Origin: Inia geoffrensis
Lineage: Eukaryota > Chordata > Mammalia > Artiodactyla > Iniidae
DNA length: 64,000 nucleotides
Assembly: GCA_036417435.1 (NCBI GenBank)
Contig: CM070910.1
Coordinates: 12,527,501 to 12,591,500, forward strand
Reading direction: 5' to 3'
Shown one piece after another: positions 1 to 11,465 of this stretch (the first letter of the stretch is position 1; the number at the start of each line of letters is the position of its first letter). A program made the translations under genes and the position numbers. The notes beneath the pieces were generated by a model, which worked only from the letters and a program-made list of their open reading frames with translations, ran no database searches and was not told where the DNA came from.

Positions 1-2930
1 CGACTAAGGCATCAGGAGAATGTGGGACTTGACTCTTTCTCCAAAGCTTGCTTCATAAACTTGCAAAGCTTGTTTAAGAGAAGTTGACCCAAAGGACAAG
101 CGGACTTTGAATTTTAACCCAGAGAAGTGGGACCCAGAATTGATGAGGGGGAACCCTTTGAAGGGGGAAATGGGACAGGTCATTGTTTTGATACATTCAT
201 GGGCTGCTGACATGGGAAGCAGTCAGTGACATCTTGCTAAAATTGTACATTTGAGCTTGCCAAACCCAAACAGACCACGGGCATTTGTGGCTGCTCCCCA
301 AAGCTCAACAGCAGTTGTCTCAGGAGCTGTTGGAATGCCGTCATTGTGACCTCGGTACACGTTGTTTAGACAAAAGGGGAAGACGCCTTCTTGACTTGAC
401 GATTTGCCAACCACCTGCTGTCATTCTTTTTCTTCAGTGCTTTGAAAGTGGTCAGAATCTGGTCATCAGGTCTCTTTTAAAAATAACAACGCAGGCATGT
501 ATAAAATCATAAAATCCAAAAAGCTGATGTAATTATAGAGGACACATGGCAACGGGTACCTATTTTCCTCATCTCTTCTCCTGAAGGCATCGGGTCTCTT
601 ATATTTCACATGGCCGGTTGCTGCCTTAAGGAGGGAAATTCTAGAGGAGAGATAGACTTTCATGGGAAAGTTCCTCAGATCTTTTACCGGAACGAACTGT
701 TATCAAATAAGCATCAAGATGACCTTCAAATTTCTCGACGATGTGTGGCCATGTCATGGCTTTATAAAGAAATCGTAATCTCTAGATAAAATGGCACACG
801 CGCAGTGAACTATTTTAATGCGGCTTTCAGGGAAGTTGGGGTTTGTGGGAGATTCAGAGGTTGGGAACGTGGTATTTCTTCTGTTGGCTGTGGAACTGCT
901 CTTTCCGCTCCGTGGTGTCATGTCACCGTGGCTAATAGGGACAGGCTCACACATTTTTTTTTTTTTTTTCACCCACTGCCTTTCTTCACTTAAGCATCAC
1001 TTAAACATCAGCCAGTTTGATCACGTAGAGGACCAGTCAGGTCCTCAGCTCTGTTTCCAGGTATCCATCCTGCTCTTGAGACCCTCCCACACTCGAGGGC
1101 ATTACTTGCCTGGGGAGGTCACACTGCAGGAAGGGAGCTTCACATGCTGTCACCTGCTGCTGGGAGAAGGTGGAGCCAGCCTGGAGCGGAGCAGAGAAGC
1201 CTGTGCAAGTTCTCACTCCAGTGCTTTCTCTGGTGGGATAACCTTGCACACTTAGCCCTTCAGAGCTTACTTCCTCATCTGCAAAACGGGGATCATAATC
1301 CATCATGTGGTCCTTCTGAGAATTAATCAGAACCTGGGAGTGAGTGCCCAGCCCATGTTAGGGACTACAGAAAGGCCTAGGAAATGGTACTTGGGTGATT
1401 TCTTTCTTCTCTTCGTTTTCTTTCGTATTCCCTGTTCCGAAATGAGATGGTCCCAGCCCCGGACATTCTGGTGCTTGGTTCTCATTCACCAGGGATAACT
1501 TTCTTTTGTTGACAGTCAACAGAAAGAAAGTTGACTTCTCCAAAAATTACTCTTCTGGAGTTGCAGCCATTCTGCCATCTGTTTGCCTCCGTCCCTCCCA
1601 CACCCTGACCTCCGCAGTGCAGTAAACCCCAGATCTGTTTAAGGGCAGAACTAGTTTTAACCACAGAGTGAAGGAGTCTGGGGGAACCAACAATATAGAG
1701 TTACAGTGAGTTGCATGTACAGAATCTCAGATTACTTTGGCACAAGTTTTACATTTGAAAGTCTCTTCCAGGTGTTTCCTCTAGACTGAGGAAGTTAGAA
1801 TTCCACAGAAAAGCACACTTCAATTTTTAAAAAGCCATTTTGAAATACGTAAACACAAACTTTTCACAATAGGGATGGTCGTTACTGTAGTTGTGGGTTG
1901 TACATCTCCGTATTAATCTTTAGCAGGGGGCCCAATTTGTGTGGTGATCTCTGTCAGCCCCGGTTTGACTCATGCATTCCTCACCGCCACAGTAAGATCT
2001 GTGTTTATGTGAAATATGGAAACGATTTCTTCCCCCTCTTTCTTTTGTGCTTGAGTTGGGATGGAGCCTCTGAGTTGTTTTCCTTTGTTATTTTTAAAGG
2101 GTCTTCAGTTTCAGAGCTCCACTCGGGGCTTGAGCAGAATAGCAGAAGAGCTGGCAGTGTGGCTTAGGCTGGTCCTCGTGAGATCTGGCTCTGAATCCAG
2201 CATCCTTACGTTGAAGCAGGAGGCTCTCCTTTCCAAAACTTTGATTTGTTCAACCCTAAAAACCAAATGGAAACTAAAATAGGGTAGAGGAATTTTCACT
2301 GAACGAAGAGTTTTTTTACCCTGAATTTGTCTTCTTTATCAAGACCCATATGGCTTGTGTCCTGCTCTCTGCCTTTTTTTTTTTTTTTTTTCTTTCCTTC
2401 TCCTCAACTGCTTGGGTACCATGAGGATGGAGAAGGTGTAGGCCAAGTCGTTAAAGGTCCAGAGTTTAATTGTACAAAAAGAAGAACCAAAAACAACAAC
2501 AACAAAAAAGTGTGTGTTCCTCCCCATTTCTGAGCAATTTATCCTCCTAAAAAAGAAAGTCTGGTGAAAAGGATCCCAGGCTATAAAAGAGAGGATTAGC
2601 TGCTTTCATTGGGTCCAACACCACATTCTCACTGCATCGTTGGCAATCCTTGTAAAGTGTCTTGGCAGATAGGGGCTCTTCCTTCACGGTGTAATGTTTT
2701 TCCAACTGCAGAGTTAGAACTGCTTCATGTGCCATGTCGCATGGCTAGGTGTCAAGATCATTTTATGGGACGAAAACCCCCAAGAGACCTTTAAAACGTG
2801 CAGCTTTCGGGGAAAAAAAAAAGTCAGTTTTACCAAGAGAGTTTTAAATAAAAGGGCATTCATAGGTTTATGCTTTCCTCACGGGCAGATCTTTTCAAAG
2901 ATGGAAATTGTAAAAAGAGGACATACATTC
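1..2930. other. Intron 1 (partial), mostly unassigned sequence
   Basis: No coding exon is recognisable here. A MIR-like stretch lies at about 1230-1365. Poly-T runs occur near 952-970 and 2371-2391, and an A-rich CAA-type run near 2485-2510. Longer reading frames, such as 818-1255 on +, show no known domain and no splice context. Confidence 0.6.
1230..1365 (+). mobile_element. MIR SINE fragment
   Basis: The stretch contains the MIR-like phrase for 'TTCCTCATCTGCAAAACGGGGATCATAAT' style 3' half, followed by a degraded tail. It is an ancient, diverged mammalian element. Confidence 0.5.
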
Positions 2931-2934
2931 CTTT

Positions 2935-3412
2935 CATTCATTACCTGAGTCCTTAAGGTGCAGCTGTCTTGAAGGACCAGGTGCTGGGGATACAGGGATG
3001 AGTGTCACCCTCTGGCCTTTAAGTAGCTCCCTTTTACTCAGGAGCCAGAGACATGAGCCAAAATACCTGGTCCAGATGGCAGGAAGGAGGGGGTGATGAA
3101 CTTGGCTGGGGCGGGAGGTGCTGTTGGGTGGCTGGTGTCCAGAGACGGCCTCATAAAGGAAGAGAGGCTTCAAGTGAATCTCGAAAGATCAGGAGGGATT
3201 TGCCGGATCAGAGAGGAGTGTGGTAGGCATTGCAGGCAGAAGAAGAGCAAATGCAGAGGCTCAAACCTATGAAGCAGCAGGGTGTTGGGAGAAGGAATCC
3301 CAGCCCAGGGAGGCCGGAGTAGTCGCATGCAGGAGGGAGAAAGCAGGGGAGGAGCGCACCCAGGAAGCCCGGGGCCAACTTCCGGAGGCCTCTGCAGGTC
3401 GTAGGGTCATGC
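2935..3412 (-). mobile_element. L2 LINE fragment (antisense), left part
   Basis: It reads as reverse-complement L2: a CATTCATT start, then a 'GGTGCTGGGGATACAGGGATGA'-like 3' end, then the purine-rich body with 'GGCATTGCAGGCAGAAGAAGAGCAAATGCA'-like text. An oppositely oriented L2 3' end interrupts it and it resumes at about 3643. Confidence 0.6.
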
Positions 3413-3642
3413 TGTCGCCTTCAGGACTTTGCTCCCCTCGTGCGAGAGGCCTTCTCTGACTAGGATCATTCTTATTTACTTTCCCTGCTTTAGCCTTCTT
3501 CCTAGCACTTACCCCTGACCTGTTTTAGGCTTGGGAGTTTATTGCCTGGGCCCCATTGTTAGAATGAAGACCCCAGGAGAGCAGGGACTTTCCTCTGGGT
3601 GGATGGCTATGTCCCCAGTGCCTGGCCTCAGTGATGTTATAG
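3413..3642 (+). mobile_element. L2 LINE 3' end (sense), nested in an antisense L2
   Basis: This is the typical L2 3' region: 'GAGGCCTTCTCTGACTAG', then a pyrimidine-rich stretch, 'GAGAGCAGGGACTTTCCTC' and finally CCCCAGTGCCTGGC. Antisense L2 text lies on both sides. Confidence 0.6.
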
Positions 3643-3850
3643 AGTTTGGCTTCATCCTCTGAGTGCTGGAGAACCACTGCAGATGCTAAATAGGGGTGGG
3701 AGTGGAGGTGGGGTCACATGAGTACATTGGGGCGTTAGGAAGATCAATGTGAATGTCACCTGTAGCCGATGACAGGTCTTTAGGAAGGGAGCTCCTTGGT
3801 GCATACCGAGGGCAGGAGAAGGAAGGAGGCTACTGATCTTACTCCTTGGC
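3643..3850 (-). mobile_element. L2 LINE fragment (antisense), right part
   Basis: It resumes the antisense L2 with 'GAGTTTGGCTTCATCCTCTG', a 'GAGAACCACTGCAG' equivalent and 'GGGGTCACATGAG', which follow the left part in consensus order. Confidence 0.5.
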
Positions 3851-5030
3851 TACCTTGGATGGTGCCCAGCTTTGCCGACCTGGTTAATTATCAGTAGCCA
3901 ATGTCAATCTCATTTTATGGCAAATGTTTGGAAACTTTGCTAAACATTAACACAGAAGCTCCAAGAATTTTTTTTCCCTATTCTACAAACCCAGTAGCTG
4001 CCCAGGCATTCCAGTAGGTGTCACGATGTCATACGTGATCATCATTTTTCTTCATTTATTGATACCTCCACGATAGATTTGAGAAATCTTAATGAATTGT
4101 CTTTCTTTGCGATGCATTGAATGCTTTGACATAAAATGGATTCTTTATGTAAAAATAGGTTTAATAGTTTCAAGATGGCTGACCTCATAGCTGTTTGGGT
4201 CACACGAGTTAGGTTGTCTGGAAGGTTAAAAATAAAAAAGATAAGAAAGTGGACGTTCTGCAGTTCTTCTGAGAGAATTGACATGATGTATCATCCTGTT
4301 GGCTGGGCTTCATGAGGGAATGAACAGCTCCCCATATATAACTTTTCCTGGTAACTGAACTTCATCACTTTAAGACCTGGATATTTAAAATTTTTCTCTT
4401 CAATTTTGATGGGAATCTTTCTAAAATTATTTACTTTCTTGTGCTCGTAAGCAGAGTGAATTCAACATTCCTTTCTTGGGAAAGAAAGAATTTTGCACAA
4501 TGATTGAAGTATGTGATAATGTATTGGCACTTGTGAGTGTCTTGCCAGGTGACCCCAGAATGCCATGTTTTCAACATTACTGCCCTTAGTTTTTAGGTAG
4601 TGGGTGCTTCTAGCAGCATACTCACGTGTGCCTTTCTTGAATTTACTCAAACTTGTCTCTTGAAGCCTGGGAAACAAGAAAGCTTACTCACTTTGTAAAA
4701 TGAGAGTAAATATGCCTTGGGGGAGGCTGAGAAGGCCTGTGTAAGTCAAGTGAATGGATTTTATTGCACAGGCTTTATTATATCTTTAACATTTCAAAGA
4801 AAGAGGACTCATTTTATATTTTTCAAGTCTTCCTAACATTAAACTATCTGTATCTGAAAAAAAAAAAGATGATAATATCTCCCCTTCTACTGTCAATGAT
4901 GCTGGCTTTGCGAAGTGAAAGAAAAATCCCCAAGCGTCTTATAGTGTCTGTCCAAAGGCCTCCTCTCTTCCCTTTGGGTCCAAGGTGTATGAGGTGAGGT
5001 CCCTGGAGGTGTTCCTATACTAAAGTTTGC
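3851..5030. other. Intron 1, unassigned unique sequence
   Basis: AT-rich intronic sequence without a recognisable exon, RNA gene or repeat family. Confidence 0.5.
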
Positions 5031-5160
5031 TTGTCATCATCTCTGATTACTTACTGGGCATCTATCGTATGTAAGGCACTGGGAACAACACAGGGAATGC
5101 CTTCTTCCTAGAAATTTAAATCCTAGTTTGGAAGAGAAAGTAGCAGAAGAGAAACAACTA
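5030..5160 (-). mobile_element. L2 LINE 3' end fragment (antisense)
   Basis: 'TTACTTACTGGGCATCTATC' followed by GTAAGGCACTGGGAACA matches the reverse complement of the L2 3' end (TTTATTGAGCGCCTACTATGTGCC type). Confidence 0.5.
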
Positions 5161-5689
5161 CAGTACTTGGATTTTGTCAGGGGATGCGGCAGCATAGTAC
5201 ACCCCTAGAAAGTCCAGGGCTGAACAAGCGTCCTTTCTCCAGAAGGTTGACCTTTGACTGAGAATACAGACAACCCAGATGGAACCGAGGGGAATGAAGC
5301 AGCCCCAGGGAAGGCCCAGTAGCAGAATCAGCCGTGTCCGGGGTGGCACACTGTGGCCAGATCAGCATAGACAAGTTAAAGCTTGTCTGCACATGCCAGG
5401 AGAGCCGGGTGGACAGCAAGGGCCACGGGAGTTGGAGTAGGTGATCACGTCCATGTGGGGAGGAGGGTGGTTCATGAAAACCGCATGGAATGGGAGGGTT
5501 GCTGTTGGATCTCGATGAGTGAGTACAATTGCTGAATTGCAGAAGGGGAGAGAAGGCTGGCTGAGAGGAGAAGACTGCCTGGGATGGGGGGTGGGGGGTG
5601 CCGAAAGGCCAGGTGTGTGTTACAACTCTGTTCTGCTCTCTTCCCGAGAAGAAGACTTCTCTCTCTGAGCCTCCCAGTGGGAAGACAAT

Positions 5690-5875
5690 GGGTTCTGGAG
5701 TTGGATGAACTGGTCTCAAGACCAGTTCTACCACTTTCTAGTTGTGTCATCCTCAGCAGCTTTCTTACTCCCTGTAACATCAGCTTCCTCCTAAAAGGAA
5801 GGGAGATAATAAGACCGATCTGTGGACTCCTCGGAAGAATACATGAGGGTTATATTTGACCATATGCACTATATA
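5690..5875 (+). mobile_element. MIR SINE
   Basis: It carries the MIR core layout: CCAGTTCTACCACTTTCTAG, then 'TTGTGTCATCC', a TCAGCTTCCTCCT equivalent and an AATACATGAGG tail. Confidence 0.6.
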
Positions 5876-6420
5876 AACATAGCGTGTGCTCAGTCATTGG
5901 TAATTTCCTTGTGCCAGCCCTTCCTCAGGGCCTTGAGCTGTGGCCTCCTGATGCCCACAGACTGTGTCCACTTACAGGCTCAATTAGAGGTACAGTTCAA
6001 CTCAGCAGGTGCAGGAGGAAATGCATTACCTCATCTTCTTCCTACACTTCTCCTCTCCCTTTTCAGATCTCAATTGTTTGCCCTTCCCGGTTGCCGTTTC
6101 TATCTGGTTAGCGTTTGAATTCTCACAGTTAACCCAGCTCAAACCCTTGGTGTCGTCTTTGGTTAATTTTTGCCTTTCATGTGACATTTCTAGTCCGTCA
6201 TCTGATCCTGTCTGTTTCTTTCTCTTGCGATGTTATCGTCTCCGTTTCTGGGGGGCTCACATCATGTCATGAATGGATTGCTCAGAAGCTTTCTGACTTT
6301 GGTCAGCCCTGTCCAGCTTGCACATTCTTAGATACCACTGAACACCTCTGTCCTTCCATAATCCTTTGATTTGGCCGCACCTTTTCCATCTAACCTTGCT
6401 TTTCATTAGTTCTTAGAGTA
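5876..6420. other. Intron 1, unassigned sequence
   Basis: No recognisable exon or repeat. Overlapping frames at 5822-6272 have no domain and no splice context. Confidence 0.5.
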
Positions 6421-6720
6421 ATAACAGACACATTTATTTATGCTGCGTGTGTGTCAGGTATGTGTTAAGGACTTTATTTATATTAGACCATTTTCTTTAT
6501 TTCAGCCCTCAACGTTGCACAGTTAATCAGTGTTTGAACCCAGGCAATCTGGGTTCACTCTTTTTTTTGTTTGTTTTTTGTTGCGGCAGGTGGCATGCGG
6601 GATCTTAGTTCCCCGATTGGGGATTGAACCTGCGCCCCCTGCAGTGGAAGCTCGGAGTCCTAACCCCTGGTCCACCAGGGAAGTCCTCAGAGTCTGCACT
6701 CTTCAGACCCGTGTATCTTC
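6420..6720 (-). mobile_element. MIR SINE (antisense), split by a younger SINE
   Basis: Antisense MIR text 'TTTGAACCCAGGCAATCTGG' stops at 6560, and 'AGAGTCTGCACTCTTCAGAC' continues after the inserted SINE at 6687. Together they give the usual MIR order. Confidence 0.55.
6561..6686 (-). mobile_element. Older tRNA-derived cetartiodactyl SINE (antisense)
   Basis: Poly-T first, then 'GCATGCGGGATCTTAGTTCC', a B-box complement in GGGGATTGAACCTG and the end 'CCACCAGGGAAGTCC'. This is the shorter, older SINE type rather than the long young form. It is inserted in a MIR. Confidence 0.8.
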
Positions 6721-6734
6721 ATTGGCTTCCATCC

Positions 6735-6840
6735 GTATAAACTCCTAGAGAGCAGGGGCCACGTGATTTATCACTGCTCACCACACTCCGTGACTTGTCC
6801 AGACATAGAGTAGACACCACTGAATGCGTTCTCTGCATAA
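6735..6840 (+). mobile_element. L2 LINE 3' end fragment
   Basis: 'CTCCTAGAGAGCAGGGGCCAC' and the following CACTG, GTAGACACC and TGAATGCGTT phrases fit a degraded L2 terminus. Confidence 0.5.
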
Positions 6841-6889
6841 TTTCCTCATTCCTTCTCTGGGCCCTAGTTCATGCCATTTTCTCCCAGCA

Positions 6890-7130
6890 TCATGGCGGGA
6901 GGTTCAGGAAGGGGTCGGTGGTCTGATATGAACTCATACAACCTGGGTTCATATCTCAGACATTTACCCACTATTTCACCTTGGTTGGGTCACTTCTCTG
7001 AAGCCACAATTTTCCTCTACAAAATGGGGATAATAGTAATGTCACCTCATAAAGTTTATACGAAGGATCAATGACGTAATGTGTGTCAAATGCTTTAGTC
7101 CTGTGCCTGGCACATGGAAAAGGGTCCATA
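6890..7130 (+). mobile_element. MIR SINE
   Basis: Nearly the full MIR order is visible: CCTGGGTTCATATCTCAG, a TTGGGTCACTT segment, 'CTACAAAATGGGGATAATAG' and CTGTGCCTGGCACATGG. Confidence 0.7.
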
Positions 7131-7274
7131 AACATCAGCTCTTGTAAGCAGTAGAATTATGCCCTCCCCTGCCTCTTTCAGCTCACTTTTGTCTTTCTTT
7201 TAGGCCTATCTCAACTCGCATCATCTGTCTGGCACTTGTATAACTTCTTCAGCTCACAAAGAACCAGACACTTG

Positions 7275-7425
7275 CTTCTTTTTGACCATTTATTAGCTGC
7301 GTGACTTTGAGCATGTTACTACATTGTACAAGTCTCAGTTGTATTATGGTGATAAAAAAGGGTTTTCTTTGTGTGCAGTAAAGAAGGAGTATGTGACACA
7401 TTGTAAGCCCTCAGTTAATTTTAGT
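7275..7425 (+). mobile_element. MIR SINE fragment
   Basis: 'TTATTAGCTGCGTGACTTTG' followed by AGTCTCAGTTG, a GGTGATAA stretch and 'GTAAGCCCTCAGTTAA' follows the MIR core and tail, strongly diverged. Confidence 0.5.
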
Positions 7426-7734
7426 TTTCTTGCCTTTTTTTCCCTCCCTCGTCACAAACTCCTCCTCTACTGACAGACCAGCAGGCCCCCATAAAGGCTC
7501 ATTGACAGACTCAAGTCCTAACTTTGTTGTTTGGAAGTTACATGGGAGAAAGGGCGGCTTCTACTGTATGGAAAGGACTGGATTGAGGTCCAGTAGCAGG
7601 AAACTCTAAGTTGAAGAACGCTTGCCCTGTGCCCTTTGGTCTTGTTGAAATGTACTCTTGGTGGCCCTTATAAACAGAGCCAAGTTTTACGCTGTGTAAC
7701 AAAAATTTGACATCCTTTGGACTCATTAACTCGA

Positions 7735-8060
7735 CAGATGATTCTTGAATACCTACTTTGTGCCAAGAGCTGTCCTAGCTGTCGAGGGTATGATGATGGA
7801 CAAAACCAACCTGGTTTTCGTCTTCACAGAGCTTGTCCTGCCGGGGAGACAGACACAGGCCATGCAAATATTACATTATAAAGCTGGACGTGTTATGAGG
7901 GGAAAGCAAAGGTGCTAGGAGATACATGCTAAGGGGATTTAGTGTTGAAGGCTAGGGAAATGTTCCCAGTGAAAGTTCAGGATGTTTGAGCTGAGATCTG
8001 AGGGCTGAGTACGAGTGCCCAAGGAAGGAGGCAAGGGAAACCTTCAGATTTAATACTCTT
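7735..8060 (-). mobile_element. L2 LINE fragment (antisense)
   Basis: Reverse-complement L2 3' end: 'GAATACCTACTTTGTGCCAA', AGCTGTCCTAGCTG, then 'CAGAGCTTGTCCTGCCGGGG' and the purine-rich body up to the 'GAGCTGAGATCTGAGGGCTGA' equivalent. Confidence 0.65.
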
Positions 8061-8875
8061 ATTCTCTTAATGTAAGATGCTATTTAGTGTTCTGTGAAGC
8101 TTGGATGATGACAGATGATAATTAGTTTGCAAACCTGGGGGTGCCTAAATATGCTGTCACTGACTGTTTTTATCTCACTTGTGCGTAAATAGTGTGTGTG
8201 TCGGGCTGGGAGAGGGAGGCTGAATGTACTTGAGCACAATCAGGCGTTGTGTTGTTATTACACTCGGGGCCAATGCTGTCAGTCAGGCTCATCCAAGCAC
8301 TTTGTCACGTTACGGGTCGCGTTGTCTGGGCTTGTCCGCTCAAGGGCAGGAGCTCTTTATTTTAATTTGTATTACGTGTATTTGCTCTGTACGTTGTTGT
8401 TTGTTGGAACTTGGAGAGCCAGGTGCTTGCAGCTAGAGTATGGGCCAACTTTTTGGAAATTTGAATGAAGTTTGTTAACACAAAGAAGGGACACCCTTCA
8501 GCCAGGTGTAACGGGCTACCGAAATATGATCGCTGTTAAGGAACAAGTCCTTTAAGCCCCTCCCCGCCGCTTCCCCTAGTATAACCATCTCAATGGAACC
8601 CATTTTCTGACCTCTTTCAGGAAAGGTATTTCCTGAAACATTACAGCAGAGTTTTCCAAAGTGACAAGCCCATGATAGCATTAGAGATGATTTTGCACTG
8701 CCTGACTAGGTCAAGGGAAGACTGTGTTTGTAGCTAGCCTTTCTTCAACACCTGTCACTTGTGATTTCCTTTTTGACATCAAGAAGCAGGCCCTAGGACA
8801 TTAATAACTTTGCTTTGTTTTCATTATAGTTGTGTTTATGATACTTTCTGTTTATGGCAAGTGATACTAATTTAT
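8061..8875. other. Intron 1, unassigned unique sequence
   Basis: No exon or repeat recognised. The small frames at 8196-8468 have no domain. Confidence 0.5.
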
Positions 8876-8877
8876 AG

Positions 8878-9020
8878 CAGTGATTTACAGACTTTTTCAA
8901 AAATGATGTTAAAAATGAATTGATTTTTTAAAAAGTAAAGTACATAATAGTAGAAATGGCGCTCAGAGTTGACAAAATCATTAAGGTGGTTCTTGACTGA
9001 CTGAAGTTTGAGAACACTGC
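8878..9020. mobile_element. Non-autonomous hAT-type DNA transposon (MER5-like)
   Basis: It starts CAGTGATTTACAGACTTTTT and ends AGTTTGAGAACACTG. These are imperfect terminal inverted repeats of the CAGTGGTTCTCAAACT class. There is no coding capacity. Confidence 0.5.
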
Positions 9021-9109
9021 CTTAGTGTAATCTGCACTTTTTTCCTGCTATCTGGCATTTGTATTCTGGTTCTGAGGGCCTATAAAAATGTGGGTGTTAA
9101 AATCTGATG

Positions 9110-9772
9110 ACACGATAAAATATTATGTTACCCTCACTGTGGCTCTAATCAAAAAGATAGATAATAGTAAGTGTTGGTGAGGATATGGAGAGGTTGGAAC
9201 CCTCATAAATTGAGAGTAGGAATGAAAAATGGTGCAATTTCTTTGGGAAACAGTTTGACAGTTCCTCACAAAGTTAAAACATAGGGTTACCTTGTGATCC
9301 AACAATTTCACTCCTAGGTATATAGTCAAGAGAATTGAAAACCTATGTTCAGGTAAACACCTGTACCCGAATGCCTATTGCAGCATTCTTCATAATGGCC
9401 AAGAAGTAGAAACAACCCATACGTCCATCAACTGTTGAATGGATTAAAATGTAGAGTGTATCCATCCATATCTGTATCCATCCATACAGATATTATTCAG
9501 CCATAAAAAGGAATGAAGTATTGATGCATGCTGCAACATGGATAAACCTTGGAAACGTTATGCTAGGCGAAATAAGCCAGACACAAAAGGTTACATCTTG
9601 TAGAGTTCCATTTATAGGAAATGTCCAGAACAGGCATATCAATAGAGGTAGAATGTAGATTAGTGACTGCAAGGTTTGGGTGGAGAGGGAATGGAGAGTG
9701 GCTGCCAGTGGGTATGGGGTTTCTTTTTTAGGTGATGGAAATGTTCTCAAATTAGATGGTGGTCACACAACC
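9110..9772 (+). mobile_element. Old mammalian L1 3' region (ORF2 end and 3'UTR), left part
   Basis: It contains degraded L1 ORF2 C-terminal text, such as 'ATTGCAGCATTCTTCATAAT', AAGAAGTAGAAACAACC and 'TATTATTCAGCCATAAAAAG'. An inserted MaLR/poly-T block interrupts it and it continues at 9926. Confidence 0.8.
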
Positions 9773-9925
9773 TTTTTTTTTTTTTTTTTTTTTTTAAATA
9801 GCTGAAATTTATTTCTCACGGTTCTGGAGGCCATACGTCCAAGTTCAAGGTGCCGGCATGGTTGGGTGAGGGTCCTCTTCTGAGTTGCAGACTTTTCTTT
9901 GTGTCCTCACAAGGTTGAGGGACAA
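9773..9925 (-). mobile_element. MaLR LTR fragment (antisense) inside an old L1
   Basis: A long T run (about 9773-9795) is followed by 'GAAATTTATTTCTCACGGTT', CTGGAGGCC and AAGTTCAAGGTGCCGGCATG. This is the usual reverse-complement end of MLT1/MST-type LTRs. Confidence 0.55.
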
Positions 9926-10055
9926 GCTATTAAATATACTAAAAATCACTGAATTGTACACTTTTTAAATTAGGATATAATTCCTAATACCATAGAATTT
10001 ATGGTACGTGAATTGTATCTTAATAATAAAATTGGGCAGCATAAAAAAGTGTAGC
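9926..10055 (+). mobile_element. Old mammalian L1 3' end, right part
   Basis: 'ATCACTGAATTGTACACTTT' and 'GAATTGTATCTTAATAATAA' are the classical L1M 3' terminal phrases, continuing the element at 9110-9772. Confidence 0.7.
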
Positions 10056-10269
10056 TGTCCATATGAAGGCTTTACGTGGCGGTGTTGACTACTACTGCTG
10101 CCAGTAGGATGGCATTGTCCCTCTGTTATTAGGATTATGCTTTCCCCAGTGGTGCCCATGTGGCCTTTGGAGCCAGAATCCTAACACAGACCAACATGAG
10201 TAAGCTCTAACATGCTGTGCAAAGTGTAACATTACATCTCCATCTTCACAGTAGTACTCTGAGATCTGT

Positions 10270-10355
10270 GGGCTATTCACATGTATGTGCATATACATAT
10301 ATATATACCTAACTGAATATATATATATGGATGTATGAATACATATATTACTCAT
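10270..10355. repeat. TA/CA-rich low-complexity tract
   Basis: ATGTATGTGCATATACATAT is followed by two (AT)n runs near 10296-10330. Confidence 0.7.
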
Positions 10356-10609
10356 ATGTAATAGGGGGAGATGAGACTAAAGAAGTTGGGTGGTAGAGTA
10401 GGCAGGGCCTTGAACCAGTTCTTTGTGCTATACTTTCTGCTATAATCTGTAAACAACTTGTCACACACTTGAGAGGTAGCAGGCCAAGGTCACAGTTGCA
10501 AAATGGGGTTGAAGATGAGAAAGTTCACTCTTGCCAGATTAACTCACTTATTTAAGGATGTATTCTCATGGACCTTTTCATTGATGCCACTATAAATATT
10601 GACTCAAGA

Positions 10610-10795
10610 TGTCTTAAACAGCAGTAATAGAATACTTCATAATTTACAAAGCACTCTCAAACACAATACTTCATGTTATCTTAGTTTAAAGCTAGGGAAA
10701 CCAAAGTCCGAAAGTTAAGTAACTGGCCCTAGACACATAGGAAAGTCAGAAGTCAAGCTGGATTTTAAGCCGGGTTGTCTGACTCCATGCCTGCT
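10610..10795 (-). mobile_element. MIR SINE (antisense)
   Basis: It reads ACAAAGCACTCTCAAACA, then 'AGTTAAGTAACTGGCCCTAG', a CACATAGGAAAGTCAGAAG segment and 'GGGTTGTCTGACTCCATGCC'. This is antisense MIR order. Confidence 0.6.
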
Positions 10796-10839
10796 GTGTT
10801 TTCGTTCTTCCCTCACGCCCTCCCGTTGTTTTGTTTGGA

Positions 10840-11210
10840 ACGTGTGGATCCATTCATTCTCCATTCATTTGACGGTTACTTACTGAGTGCCTCGTCCCAG
10901 GGGTAAGAATCTGTTCTCGGAGCTGGAGCCAGGCTAGACGAGGACCCTAAATCTTATGGTGCAGATGGTTCAGAGGGAGGGGCCCAGCTGGAGACCATTA
11001 GCCTAATAAAGCAAGGTACTTTCAAAGAGTGATGCCTTAAGAAGAAAATAAGAAGGTGGTATGACAGAAGTGACTGAGACATGTCCAAGGACTTTTTTAG
11101 ATTGGATGGTCAGGGAGCACCTCTCTGAAAGGTGACATTTGAGTTGAGTCCTTTCTCAGAAGGACCTGAGAAAAGTCAGCCAGGCAAAGATCCGGCAGAA
11201 GATTTTTCTA
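10840..11210 (-). mobile_element. L2 LINE fragment (antisense)
   Basis: It begins CCATTCATTTGACGG with TTACTTACTGAGTGCCTCG, then GGTCAGGGAGCACCTCTCTG and GGTGACATTTGAGTTGAG in the correct L2 order. Confidence 0.7.
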
Positions 11211-11344
11211 GAAAGATGAACATCTAGTGTTCTGCATAGCCCCAGCGTTTCTAATGCTCCTTCTAGGAATCGAATTCTGAGTCCTGAATTTAAACCATTG
11301 CTCTGGTCTTCTTCTCTATACACATCTGTCATTTTCTACTTTTT

Positions 11345-11383
11345 GGCAGTGTGTATGTATGTGTGTGTGTGTATGTGTATATA

Positions 11384-11425
<42 letters not shown>

Positions 11426-11465
11426 ATATAGCATGTGTGTGTATGTACCTACAGATATACACACA
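11345..11465. repeat. Compound (GT)n/(AT)n microsatellite
   Basis: A GTATGTGTGTG stretch leads into about 18 uninterrupted AT units (about 11386-11422) and then a second TG/TA part. It is likely length-polymorphic. Confidence 0.9.

Noticed and set aside
3220..3459. 79-codon basic open frame
   Set aside because: It lies in antisense and nested L2 sequence.
5177..5734. 185-codon minus-strand open frame
   Set aside because: No recognisable domain, no splice or promoter context, and low-complexity composition. It also overlaps other unrelated frames in intron 1.
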